This document shows positions 51,157 through 60,687 of a stretch of 64,000 bases of DNA, piece by piece. The stretch covers positions 91,564 to 155,563 of the forward strand of contig NZ_BDBZ01000016.1 of NCBI RefSeq assembly GCF_001613245.1, written 5' to 3'. A program made the translations under genes and the position numbers. The notes under the pieces are model-generated. The model had not been told where the DNA came from. It made no database searches and saw nothing but the letters and a program-made list of their open reading frames with translations. Numbering within the stretch: position 1 is the stretch's first letter; each line of letters begins with the position of its first letter. This DNA is from Nocardia speluncae NBRC 108251. Its GTDB lineage: Bacteria; Actinomycetota; Actinomycetes; Mycobacteriales; Mycobacteriaceae.

Positions 51157-51316
51157 CTGGCACCGATTGTTGCCCGGTGCCAGGCTTGACTACTGAGCAG
51201 GCGGTCCCGGCACCCGCGACGACGGGGCTATGCGCAGGGTCAGCATCGTGACCGAATCGATGGTCCGGGACAACAGTTCCGGACGACCGTTATCCCCTGA
51301 AAGTGGAGGGCTCAAC

Positions 51317-51619
51317 GTGGCGAGCGTGAACATCAAGCCGCTCGAGGACAAGATCCTCGTCCAGGCCAACGAGGCCGAGACGACGACCGCCTCCGGCCTG
51401 GTCATCCCTGATACGGCCAAGGAGAAGCCGCAGGAAGGCACCGTTGTCGCCGTCGGCCCCGGCCGGTGGGACGACGAAGGTGAAAAGCGCATCCCGCTGG
51501 ATGTCGCAGAGGGCGACACCGTCATCTACAGCAAGTACGGCGGTACCGAGATCAAGTACCAGGGTGAGGAATACCTGATCCTGTCCGCGCGCGACGTGCT
51601 GGCTGTCGTCGGCAAGTAA
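51317..51619 (+). CDS. groES: Co-chaperonin GroES
   Basis: 100 aa. VNIKPLEDKILVQANEAE, mobile loop ETTTASGLVIPDTAKEKPQ, then GTVVAVGPGRWDDEG and SKYGGTEIKYQGEEYLIL. GTG at 51317 with GTGGAGGG upstream; the 10-kDa size is standard. Forms the lid of the GroEL cage. Confidence 0.97.
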   Translation: MASVNIKPLEDKILVQANEAETTTASGLVIPDTAKEKPQEGTVVAVGPGRWDDEGEKRIPLDVAEGDTVIYSKYGGTEIKYQGEEYLILSARDVLAVVGK

Positions 51620-51639
51620 TCCGACTGCCGCGCATGCAT

Positions 51640-51673
51640 TCCGCCCCGGTGTCGAACGCTGACCCGGGGCGGA
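51640..51673 (+). terminator. Intercistronic groES-groEL hairpin
   Basis: A 10-bp perfect stem (TCCGCCCCGG / CCGGGGCGGA) with a 14-nt loop, 20 bp after groES and 51 bp before groEL. Could be a partial terminator or RNA-processing site that sets the GroES:GroEL ratio. Confidence 0.5.
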
Positions 51674-51724
51674 GTGCGTTGTGCCACACAACTCGAAGCG
51701 CACCAGATACAGGAGCGAAGACAT

Positions 51725-53332
<1,608 letters not shown>

Positions 53333-53339
53333 CCCGATA

Positions 53340-53362
53340 CCCCGGCCGGCTGCCGGCCGGGG
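53340..53362 (+). terminator. Hairpin immediately after groEL
   Basis: CCCCGGCCGGC pairs with GCCGGCCGGGG across one central base, 7 bp after the groEL stop. A very GC-rich stem suited to terminate the groES-groEL transcript; a second hairpin follows at 53377. Confidence 0.65.
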
Positions 53363-53376
53363 TCGGTAGGGCCACA

Positions 53377-53424
53377 GAGAACGGGCCGTTCACACTCTGC
53401 GCGGAATGTGAACGGCCCGTTCTC
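53377..53424. terminator. Perfect 18-bp inverted repeat between groEL and the ECF sigma gene
   Basis: GAGAACGGGCCGTTCACA (53377-53394) and its exact complement (53407-53424) flank a 12-nt loop. It works in both directions, and on the minus strand it includes the last codons and stop of the sigma-factor gene (stop at 53390-53392). Confidence 0.75.
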
Positions 53425-54001
53425 GTATCGGCCGCCCGCTGATCGGCGGGGCGGCCGCCATACTCTTCTTCAACCGGAGCAACCCGTCTCTTATCCGGGA
53501 TTTGACCGTCGGCAGGCCGATATCGAGCTGCCGCGCGACCTCCGCGTACGTCCGGCCGTCGTAATAGGCCAGCGAAATCGCCTCGCGCTGGTTATCGGTG
53601 AGGCTACGCAGGCCGACCACCACGGCTTGATGGTCGAGTTTGCGCTCGACCTCCTCGATGACCTCGTCGTAGTCGTGCCCGAGTACCCGGGCGCCGTAGG
53701 CGATTTCTCGCTGGGTGTGCGCCTGTTCGGCACGTACGCGGTCGACCGCGCGGCGATGGGCCAGCGTCAGCAGCCAGGTCACCGCCGAACCGCGGGCCGG
53801 GTCGAAACTCGCCGCGGTACGCCAGGTCTGCAGGTAGACCTCCTGCGTGGTCTCCTCGGCGAACCCCGAATCCTGTAGGACACGCAACACCAGACCGAAG
53901 ACCCGTGTGCGGGTCCGATCGTAGAGTTCGGCGAAAGCCTCGGCATCCGAGTGGCCACAACGCTGTAGCAGCGCTGAGAGCTCGATACTTTCCTGTGTCA
54001 T
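53390..54001 (-). CDS. ECF sigma factor, SigK type
   Basis: 203 aa. Region 2: AFAELYDRTRTRVFGLVLRVLQDSGFAEETTQEVYLQTWRTAASFDPARGS with WLLTLAHRRAVDRVRAEQ. Region 4: SLTDNQREAISLAYYDGRTYAEVARQLDIGLPTVKSRIRDGL. This pattern is that of SigK-like ECF factors. Unlike sigK loci, no RskA-type anti-sigma gene is adjacent, so its control must lie elsewhere. The ATG at 54001 is close to the family start. The 3' end of the gene folds into the 18-bp hairpin. Confidence 0.9.
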   Translation of the reverse strand: MTQESIELSALLQRCGHSDAEAFAELYDRTRTRVFGLVLRVLQDSGFAEETTQEVYLQTWRTAASFDPARGSAVTWLLTLAHRRAVDRVRAEQAHTQREIAYGARVLGHDYDEVIEEVERKLDHQAVVVGLRSLTDNQREAISLAYYDGRTYAEVARQLDIGLPTVKSRIRDGLLRLKKSMAAAPPISGRPIRERAVHIPRRV

Positions 54002-54145
54002 CGGTCATAACAATAACCCGAGGCTATGACCGAGACCGTATGTGGCCCCGCGGAACAGGTGGTGTCGTCATCCGTTGCGAAGGGCGCTGTCGGCTTCCGC
54101 GTGGTGCGAAACAGCCCCTGCCACGGCCGATAGGTCCTGAGCGGG

Positions 54146-54439
54146 CTATACCGCCATGCGGCGCCGGTTGCGGCGCGCGTGCATTTCGCGTTCTGTTTCC
54201 GACATCCCGCCCCAGATTCCGTAGGGCTCACTGACCTTCAGCGCATGTGACCGGCACTGCATGAGAACCGGGCAGGTCCGGCAGATTTCCTTGGCGCGCA
54301 GCTCGCGAGCTGCCCGGGCCCGGCCGCGCTCCCCGTCGGGATGGAAGAACACCGCCGAGTCCACACCCCGGCAGGAGCCGCGCATCTGCCAGTCCCAGAT
54401 ATCGGCGTTCGGTCCGGGAAGGTGGGTGGGCATGGGCAT
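54146..54439 (-). CDS. whiB3: WhiB-family Fe-S redox regulator (WhiB3)
   Basis: 97 aa. LPGPNADIWDWQMRGSCRGVDSAVFFHPDGERGRARAARE is almost the mycobacterial WhiB3 sequence. The four cluster cysteines are GSC, CRTC and QC; the WhiB turn is GIWGGMSETERE and the tail is basic (RRNRRR). WhiB3 senses NO, O2 and redox state via a [4Fe-4S] cluster and works with SigA. ATG 54439 (GAGGAG upstream) or 54433. Position beside groEL and sigD matches mycobacteria. Confidence 0.95.
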   Translation of the reverse strand: MPMPTHLPGPNADIWDWQMRGSCRGVDSAVFFHPDGERGRARAARELRAKEICRTCPVLMQCRSHALKVSEPYGIWGGMSETEREMHARRNRRRMAV

Positions 54440-55071
54440 GGGTTGAACTCCTCGTAGACGTGAGCTCGTCGGCATTGTCGAGCGAGTGATGGGTCAACTT
54501 CTCGGGTGGTGCCCGGCGTCCGTGTGAACGCGCGGACCGTAGGCATCCCGGGCGATTTTTCGCCCGGCACCGTTCGTGGCGATGAGCTACGTTAGGGGTT
54601 ACGGGGAAATTCCGTCAACAGTTCGGCGCGCTGATTTGTCGAATATTTTGCGACTTGAATTTAACCCACCTGCCTGTTTACTTCCGCTAATCTTCCGGCG
54701 ATACTGTCTGGTTACCCCGATTTCTGTTCCTTGATCTGTCGGCCCAGGTCGACGTTTCCGCAGGTCGGGATCCACAGTCGGCATCACATGAACGGTCCGG
54801 ACCGAAATATGTACCCGATCCGGGCCTGGATCCGTGCCGGAATCGCTGATCTCGGTACGATTACAGATGGCGTCCCGGCGGCTTCCGGGTTAATTAAGCG
54901 AAACGTTGTGGAATTCGATGCGTATCCGCTCATGGATTGATGGGTGGAGTTTAACCTGATCGAAACGCGGGTGATTCTAATAATGCTGAAAGATTGCTGA
55001 AACCCACGCACCGGTTCCGGCCATCCGATTCTCCGGCCGCTGATCCGGACGGGCCTCGGTACAGTGCACCG
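54440..55071. other. 632-bp AT-richer intergenic region, whiB3 / hypothetical gene
   Basis: Divergent promoter region with clearly lower GC than its surroundings (for example GAATATTTTGCGACTTGAAT near 54640, and TTAATTAA near 54890). No frame codes for a convincing protein. The whiB3 promoter is expected in the left part; the right part could hold regulatory sites or a small RNA, but no family is recognisable. Confidence 0.5.
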
Positions 55072-56151
55072 GTGTCCGCCCCGGTTCTCCCCTTCGAAAT
55101 CCGTTCTCCTCGGCTCGCCGACTTCGCTTTCGGCTCACGACAGCATCGGTCCGCTGCCGAGTTGCCAGAGCCGGGCAGCGGTGCCGAAATGTGGTGGCGA
55201 GCCGTGGCGTTGGGTGGCACGGGCCACTACGCGGCCGCCCGCATCGCACTGCGGCGGCTGCGGGCGAGCACCAACGATCCGGTATTGCTCTCGCTCGCCG
55301 CGTCCACCGAGGGATCGTTTCGACGCCAACTCGGCTGGCATGCCCGGGCCGCACACGACGACGGTCACGCCGCCGCACTGGTATTGCCGCGATTGCCCGG
55401 GGCCTCCGCTCCAGAACAGCGGTGTCCGGAGCTCGTCGATCCGACCGGTCCGGCCCGCCATCGCCGGTCGGGCTTGCTCGACGGCGTGGACACCGAGGGC
55501 GTTGCGGGCGCCGGCGCCGAATATCTGCCACCGATCGATAGCGGGGCAGTGGGTTTCTACCGCGTCCCCGATCTGGTCGACGCCGCTGCCGATGCCCTGA
55601 TAGGTCTCGCCGCCGATGCGCTGGGTACCGGCCGGCTCGCGCTCGCCACCCGGTTGCTGGACCGCTGCGACGGGCTGCTGGATGCCGCGCTGCCATCCGG
55701 CTCTACCGGCGCCGGAACCGTGCGGGGGCGGGCCGGTAGCGCGGGAATCGATCGCTCCCGTACGTTCGTCCGGCTGCACTGGGTACGTGCGGAAACCGCA
55801 CTGGCCGGCGGCCGGGCCGACGAGGCACTGGCGGCGGCGGAGATCGCGCTGGCATGGGCCGAGCGCACCCCCTCGATTCGCCACCGGGTGAAATCGCGGC
55901 TGCTGGTCGCCGCGGCCGCCGGGGTGGCCGGCGATACCGGGCGGGCCGCCGGACTCGCCGCCCTGGTCGAGGAGCAATGCCGAGAATCGGGCCTGGTACC
56001 GCTGCGTTGGGCCTGTGCCATGTTGCGAACCGGTCTACCGGCGTCCGGCGCGGAACCGGCCGCCGAACACGCGCACGCGGCCGCCGACGCGGAGGCGTGT
56101 CGCGCGCTCATCTCCAGGCGTGGCGGGCGATTTCGCGGTAGCGGAAGGTAA
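55072..56151 (+). CDS. Conserved actinobacterial hypothetical, TPR-like helical protein
   Basis: 359 aa from GTG 55072; a TTG at 54994 is a possible alternative and no ribosome site settles it. The protein is helical and Ala-rich, with repeat-like segments (GTGHYAAARIALRRLRAST, GRLALATRLLDRCDGLLDAAL, GGRADEALAAAEIALAWAERT) that resemble tetratricopeptide pairs. It occupies the place of the conserved gene between whiB3 and sigD in mycobacteria (Rv3415c type). It is divergent from whiB3 and 127 bp upstream of sigD, so it may be part of the SigD circuit. Function unknown. Confidence 0.75.
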   Translation: MSAPVLPFEIRSPRLADFAFGSRQHRSAAELPEPGSGAEMWWRAVALGGTGHYAAARIALRRLRASTNDPVLLSLAASTEGSFRRQLGWHARAAHDDGHAAALVLPRLPGASAPEQRCPELVDPTGPARHRRSGLLDGVDTEGVAGAGAEYLPPIDSGAVGFYRVPDLVDAAADALIGLAADALGTGRLALATRLLDRCDGLLDAALPSGSTGAGTVRGRAGSAGIDRSRTFVRLHWVRAETALAGGRADEALAAAEIALAWAERTPSIRHRVKSRLLVAAAAGVAGDTGRAAGLAALVEEQCRESGLVPLRWACAMLRTGLPASGAEPAAEHAHAAADAEACRALISRRGGRFRGSGR

Positions 56152-56278
56152 CTCAGGTTCTACCGTCTCGACCCACCCGTGCGGTCGTGACCTATTGTTG
56201 ATCCCGTTCCGCTGGACCAGCGGAAGCACAGGTCGCCACCGGCCGTGCCACTTTGTAACGCCAGGAAATCCGCTGACG

Positions 56279-56857
56279 ATGACGCACACGGGCGAAGAGT
56301 TGGACCGCGCCGTCGCCGCTGCCGCGCAGGGCGACAGGTCCGCTCTAGCTCAGGTACTGAAATTGGTCCGTCCGCTGGTGATGCGATATTGCCGCGCCCG
56401 GATCGGTGCCGCGGAGCGTGGACAACTCTCCGCGGACGATGTCGCGCAGGAGGTCTGTCTAGCGGTTATGACCGCCCTACCCAGGTATCAGGACCAGGGT
56501 CGGCCGTTCATGGCCTTCGTATACGGAATCGCTTCGCACAAGGTTGCCGACGCCCATCGCAACGCCTCCCGTAACAAGGCGGAGGCGATGGCCGAAGTAC
56601 CAGATGTCATATCCACCGACCACGGACCGGAGCAGCGAGCTCTCGAATCGGAAACGAGCCGGCAGATGAACACTCTGCTGGCGACGTTGCCGGAGAAGCA
56701 TCGGGAGATCCTGATCCTGCGACTGGTGATGGGTTTGTCAGCGGAGGAAACCGCGACCGCCGTGGGCAGTACGGCGGGAGCGATACGGGTCGCCCAGCAC
56801 AGGGCGCTCGCAAAACTGAAGGCACAAGTGGCGAGGGCAGGTGAAATATATGGCTAG
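56279..56857 (+). CDS. sigD: ECF sigma factor SigD
   Basis: 192 aa. Region 2: VMRYCRARIG...DDVAQEVCLAVMTALPRYQDQGRPFMAFVYGIASHKVADAHR. Region 4: LATLPEKHREILILRLVMGLSAEETATAVGSTAGAIRVAQHRALAKL. This is the mycobacterial SigD pattern (starvation, late growth). ATG 56279 with AGGA at a long distance. Overlaps rsdA by 8 bp. Confidence 0.94.
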   Translation: MTHTGEELDRAVAAAAQGDRSALAQVLKLVRPLVMRYCRARIGAAERGQLSADDVAQEVCLAVMTALPRYQDQGRPFMAFVYGIASHKVADAHRNASRNKAEAMAEVPDVISTDHGPEQRALESETSRQMNTLLATLPEKHREILILRLVMGLSAEETATAVGSTAGAIRVAQHRALAKLKAQVARAGEIYG

Positions 56858-57965
56858 GGATGGCGGGCGCGGTCGGGGCGACAAGTGGGCGCGGCGCGTA
56901 TCGCGGAACACCGATCCCTACGCCGAGGGCTCCGGTGCCGGGTCCGAACCGGTCGATATCAGCGCGGTCCGTCGTGATGACGAACTGATCGACGCTATCG
57001 TCCGGGGCGGGCCCATACCCACCGAGAGCACCGAGGAACTCCAGCTGGCGACATTGCTGGCGGATTGGCGGGCCGAGATCGTGGCTCCGCCGCTACCGGA
57101 CGCGCCCGATCTCGATACGGTCGTCGCGGCGGTCAACCAGGAAATCGGTGCCCGGCAGGCGCGGATCAGTGCGCAATCCGGCGGGCGGCTTCGGTTGCTC
57201 CGCCCGATAGCCACCACAGCGGCCGCGCTGGCTCTGGTGTTCGGTGGGCTTTCGGTGTTCTCGTATCAGGCCGAACCCGGTGATGCGCTGTGGCGCGTCA
57301 AAGAGGTGGTGTTCAGCGAACAGGCACAGAGCACCGTCGTGCAGTACGCCGACGACAATCTGGCCGCCGCACAGGAGCTGCTCGACGAAGGTAAGCCGGA
57401 CCAGGCCAAGGACCGCCTGGAACAGGCCTCGGTCAATGCCACCCAGGTGGACGATCCGGTGAAACGCAACGAGCTCGCCGCTCGCTGGCGTGAGCTGGTC
57501 GGACAGGTCGGCAAGGTCGCACCGGATATCGCGGCACAGCTCGAGGAGGAGGCTCCCGCCCCGGATCCGGAGGCCCCGGTGAATCCGGCCCCGCCCGGGG
57601 ATACTTCCGAGCGTCCCGGTCCGACGGTGACCACCACGTCCCGGCCGGGTCAGCAGCTTCCGATGGAGGCCCCCGGACCGGGCGGCGACCGGCCGACGGG
57701 GCCGGATGTCACCGCCCCGGTTCTGCCGTCCCCGGACCGGCCGGCACCCGATACGGAGGCCCCGGATATCGCACCGGACGACACCACCGCCCCGGTGACT
57801 CCTGGCCCGACCACGCCGGACGGGCCGGGAGTCGATTCGGTGGAGCCGACCACTCAGGTCCCGCCGTCCACGATCAGCTCACCCGGTCCGGTCGAACCGT
57901 CGGTTCCGCCGACCGGAGCTTCGCCGGTTCCGACAACCGTCGTTCCCGGCGGGTCCACCAACTGA
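56850..57965 (+). CDS. rsdA: Anti-sigma-D factor RsdA
   Basis: 371 aa. The N-terminal cytoplasmic part (VDISAVRRDDELIDAIVRGG, then LATLLADWRAEI) binds SigD. One transmembrane helix (~117-135, PIATTAAALALVFGGLSVFSY) follows, then an exposed helical region (AEPGDALWRVKEVVFSEQAQ) and a ~150-aa Pro/Thr-rich tail. RsdA is degraded by ClpP after regulated proteolysis, releasing SigD. ATG 56850 is preferred; GTG 56841 is possible. Gene order sigD-rsdA is universal in relatives. Confidence 0.92.
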   Translation: MARDGGRGRGDKWARRVSRNTDPYAEGSGAGSEPVDISAVRRDDELIDAIVRGGPIPTESTEELQLATLLADWRAEIVAPPLPDAPDLDTVVAAVNQEIGARQARISAQSGGRLRLLRPIATTAAALALVFGGLSVFSYQAEPGDALWRVKEVVFSEQAQSTVVQYADDNLAAAQELLDEGKPDQAKDRLEQASVNATQVDDPVKRNELAARWRELVGQVGKVAPDIAAQLEEEAPAPDPEAPVNPAPPGDTSERPGPTVTTTSRPGQQLPMEAPGPGGDRPTGPDVTAPVLPSPDRPAPDTEAPDIAPDDTTAPVTPGPTTPDGPGVDSVEPTTQVPPSTISSPGPVEPSVPPTGASPVPTTVVPGGSTN

Positions 57966-58017
57966 GAGATGGCACGCGGCCGGGCCGATTCGGTCGAGTG
58001 AGCGAATGTCTGTCACC

Positions 58018-58051
58018 GTGTGGCCGTCCACCTCGAGGTGGACGGCCACAC
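58018..58051. terminator. Perfect 34-bp palindrome between rsdA and the DUF5319 gene
   Basis: GTGTGGCCGTCCACCTC at 58018-58034 is followed directly by its exact complement (58035-58051). As RNA it forms a ~15-bp stem with a minimal loop. Lies between convergent genes and should terminate both. Confidence 0.75.
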
Positions 58052-58178
58052 GGCGCGTATGGCGTGGTGCGATCGGTGTAGTACGAATCTGGTGCGGATA
58101 TGCGAAAACGATCGGCCGCCGTATGGCGGTCGATCATGCCGGATCATCCCGGCGGCTCCGACTCGGCAGTCGAAGGAT

Positions 58179-58592
58179 TCAGCTGTCGAAAGCGTCGAAC
58201 CCGTCGCCGTGGAACGCCTCGTTCATCGAGGCATCGGCGTAGCCGCGACAGTAATCCCAGGTGACATAGGCTTCCGGAGTCGGATCATAGGCAGGCTCAT
58301 GCGGCCGGACCGTGCCGTCGACCAGGAGTTGTAACAAATTGGCGCGCAGCATATCCCAGTCGTGATAATGATCCTGCCGACAATCCTCGCAGCTCACCAC
58401 CAACCCGCGGATACCGCGGTGGGCCAGTAGCGCCTCGTAGACTGCGAGATCGGCGAGATCCTCTTCGACCGCAAGGCGCTCATGAGGATCCAGCGGCTCC
58501 CCCGGCTCGATGGCATCGAGCGCGGCGGACGGGTCGGCGGGATCTCCGGCGAACGGATCCGGCGGCAAGCCAGGTGGTAGGTGGTCACGCAC
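58179..58592 (-). CDS. DUF5319 protein (Rv3412-like)
   Basis: 137 aa. Acidic; begins RDHLPPGLPPDPFAGDPADP and contains two Cys/His clusters, VSCEDCRQDHYHDWDML and WDYCRGYADASMNE, that could bind a metal. Matches the small conserved protein beside rsdA and guaB in mycobacteria. GTG 58592 follows GGGGA. Function unknown; the cysteine layout suggests a zinc or Fe-S site. Confidence 0.85.
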   Translation of the reverse strand: MRDHLPPGLPPDPFAGDPADPSAALDAIEPGEPLDPHERLAVEEDLADLAVYEALLAHRGIRGLVVSCEDCRQDHYHDWDMLRANLLQLLVDGTVRPHEPAYDPTPEAYVTWDYCRGYADASMNEAFHGDGFDAFDS

Positions 58593-58862
58593 ATCCCCAC
58601 GGTACGCAGAACAGGGTGGTCTGCGCCAGCCGTCCGCGCCGTCAGTTTCGCCGCTACCGTTCGATCGGCCGGCGTCGGCCCTCAGTTGATCCCGGATCGA
58701 ACCGGACCGATACCATGGTGTCAAGCGTTGACGAGCACTAGTTCACCCGGCACCGCCGCCGGAATAAACGATCCGGCGCCGCACGTTTGTTCCCAGTTAC
58801 AGTTTGCTATCGGGCCGCCATATCTCGATAGCTCAGCCGACGTCCAGGAGGGGTCGATCCGA

Positions 58863-60404
58863 ATGAGTAATCCCGTACCGGGCGAGCGCACGATTGTCCG
58901 GCCTGCTACGGGTGGTGACGATCCGAACAAGATCGCCATGCTCGGCCTGACCTTCGATGATGTGCTGCTGCTGCCCGCCGCGTCGGATCTCATCCCGAGT
59001 TCGGTGGAAACGTCCAGTCAGCTGACCAGGGAGGTCCGGTTGCGGACGCCACTGGTCAGTTCCGCGATGGATACGGTCACCGAAGCCCGGATGGCGATCG
59101 CCATGGCCCGTGCCGGCGGTATGGGTGTACTGCACCGCAATCTTTCGGTGGCCGATCAGGCGAGCCAAGTGGAGACCGTCAAACGGTCCGAGGCCGGTAT
59201 GGTCACCGACCCGGTGACCTGCCGCCCCACCGATACGCTGGCCGAGGTCGACGCCATGTGCGCCCGATTCCGGATTTCCGGCCTGCCGGCGGTCGACGAA
59301 ACGGGCGCGCTGGTCGGCATCATCACCAATCGCGATATGCGTTTCGAGGTCGATCAGAACCGGCGCGTGGCCGATGTGATGACGCCTGCGCCGCTGATCA
59401 CCGCCCAGGAGGGTGTCACTGCGGAGGCCGCGCTCGGGCTGCTGCGCCGCCACAAGGTGGAAAAGCTGCCCATCGTCGACGGTGAGGGTCGCCTGCGTGG
59501 CCTGATCACCGTCAAGGACTTCGTGAAAACCGATCAGTACCCCGACGCCACCAAAGACCGGGACGGCCGGCTGCTGGTCGGCGCCGCGGTGGGCGTCGGC
59601 GACGATGCCTGGTCGCGGGCCATGACCCTGGCCGATGCCGGCGCAGATGTGCTCATCGTCGATACCGCGCACGGGCATCAGCGCCAAGTTCTCAGCATGG
59701 TCAGCAAGGTCAAGGCCGAAGTGGGTGACCGTATCCAGGTCATCGGCGGCAATATCGCCACCCGAGCCGGTGCCGCGGCGCTGGTCGAGGCCGGCGCCGA
59801 TGCAGTGAAGGTGGGTGTCGGGCCGGGTTCCATCTGCACCACCCGGGTGGTTGCCGGTGTCGGTGCCCCGCAGATCACTGCGATCCTGGAGTCCGTGGCG
59901 GTCTGTGCGCCCGCGGGTGTGCCGGTGATCGCCGACGGCGGAATCCAGTTCTCCGGCGATATCGCCAAGGCCATCGCCGCCGGCGCATCCACGGTGATGC
60001 TGGGCTCGGTGCTGGCGGGTACCGCGGAATCGCCCGGTGAGCTGATCCTGGTGGGCGGTAAACAGTTCAAGAGCTACCGCGGCATGGGGTCGCTGGGTGC
60101 CATGCAGGGCCGCGGCCAGGCGAAGTCCTTCTCCAAGGACCGCTACTTCCAGGACGACGTGCTGGCCGAGGACAAACTCGTCCCCGAAGGTATCGAGGGC
60201 CGGGTGCCGTTCCGGGGCCCGGTGAACCAGGTGATCCACCAGTTGGTCGGCGGCCTCCGTGCGGCCATGGGCTACACCGGCGCACAGAGCATCACCGGTC
60301 TGCAGGAAGCCCAGTTCGTCCAGATCACCGCGGCGGGACTCAAGGAGAGCCATCCGCACGACATCACGATGACCGTGGAGGCCCCGAACTACACCGGGCG
60401 GTAA
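58863..60404 (+). CDS. guaB: IMP dehydrogenase
   Basis: Oxidises IMP to XMP, the first guanine-specific step. 513 aa. TFDDVLLLPAAS, two CBS domains (~110-235: MVTDPVTCRPTDTLAEV and VMTPAPLITAQEGV), catalytic loop GPGSICTTRVVAGVG with the active Cys, GDIAKAIAAGASTVMLGS, and the flap Arg/Tyr region. ATG 58863 with AGGAGGGG upstream. Corresponds to mycobacterial guaB2, the essential isozyme. Confidence 0.97.
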   Translation: MSNPVPGERTIVRPATGGDDPNKIAMLGLTFDDVLLLPAASDLIPSSVETSSQLTREVRLRTPLVSSAMDTVTEARMAIAMARAGGMGVLHRNLSVADQASQVETVKRSEAGMVTDPVTCRPTDTLAEVDAMCARFRISGLPAVDETGALVGIITNRDMRFEVDQNRRVADVMTPAPLITAQEGVTAEAALGLLRRHKVEKLPIVDGEGRLRGLITVKDFVKTDQYPDATKDRDGRLLVGAAVGVGDDAWSRAMTLADAGADVLIVDTAHGHQRQVLSMVSKVKAEVGDRIQVIGGNIATRAGAAALVEAGADAVKVGVGPGSICTTRVVAGVGAPQITAILESVAVCAPAGVPVIADGGIQFSGDIAKAIAAGASTVMLGSVLAGTAESPGELILVGGKQFKSYRGMGSLGAMQGRGQAKSFSKDRYFQDDVLAEDKLVPEGIEGRVPFRGPVNQVIHQLVGGLRAAMGYTGAQSITGLQEAQFVQITAAGLKESHPHDITMTVEAPNYTGR

Positions 60405-60415
60405 CAACCCCGGTG
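60391..60415 (+). terminator. Hairpin across the guaB stop codon
   Basis: ACACCGGG (60391-60398) pairs with CCCGGTGT (60408-60415), and the TAA stop lies in the 9-nt loop. Possible weak terminator or translation-termination structure before guaB3. Confidence 0.4.
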
Positions 60416-60687
60416 TGAGCGGCTGCGGTCCCGTGCCAGGTCACGGTCTCGCGCGCTCCGGGGCTCTGCGGACTCCGTGCCAGGGTGGGGTATCGTTCGG
60501 TCCGGGTCGGACGATGGATGTTCGCTGGGCGCAGATGCACAGCCCCACCGTGCAACCGCAAACCTGCCGGCCGAACGCACCCAGCGGTGGTGCCGAGTCT
60601 TACGAGGCCCTTGGAGGTTTCGGCCCGCAACGTCAAGGGGGCCGAAACCCCGCGCGCGCCAGCGCGCCGAAAAAACAGGAGCTATTT

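Larger units (their letters stand above)
50808..51316. other. Divergent regulatory region, Hsp70-like gene / groES
   Basis: 509 bp without a gene. From left to right: ribosome site of the Hsp70-like gene, the 17-bp inverted repeat at 50876-50923, an AT-richer stretch around 50930-50990, the CIRCE operator at 51130-51156 and the groES leader with GTGGAGGG just before its GTG. Confidence 0.6.

Noticed and set aside
54731..54940. Small ORF in the whiB3 upstream region
   Set aside because: No ribosome site, no coding bias and no similarity to anything recognisable.
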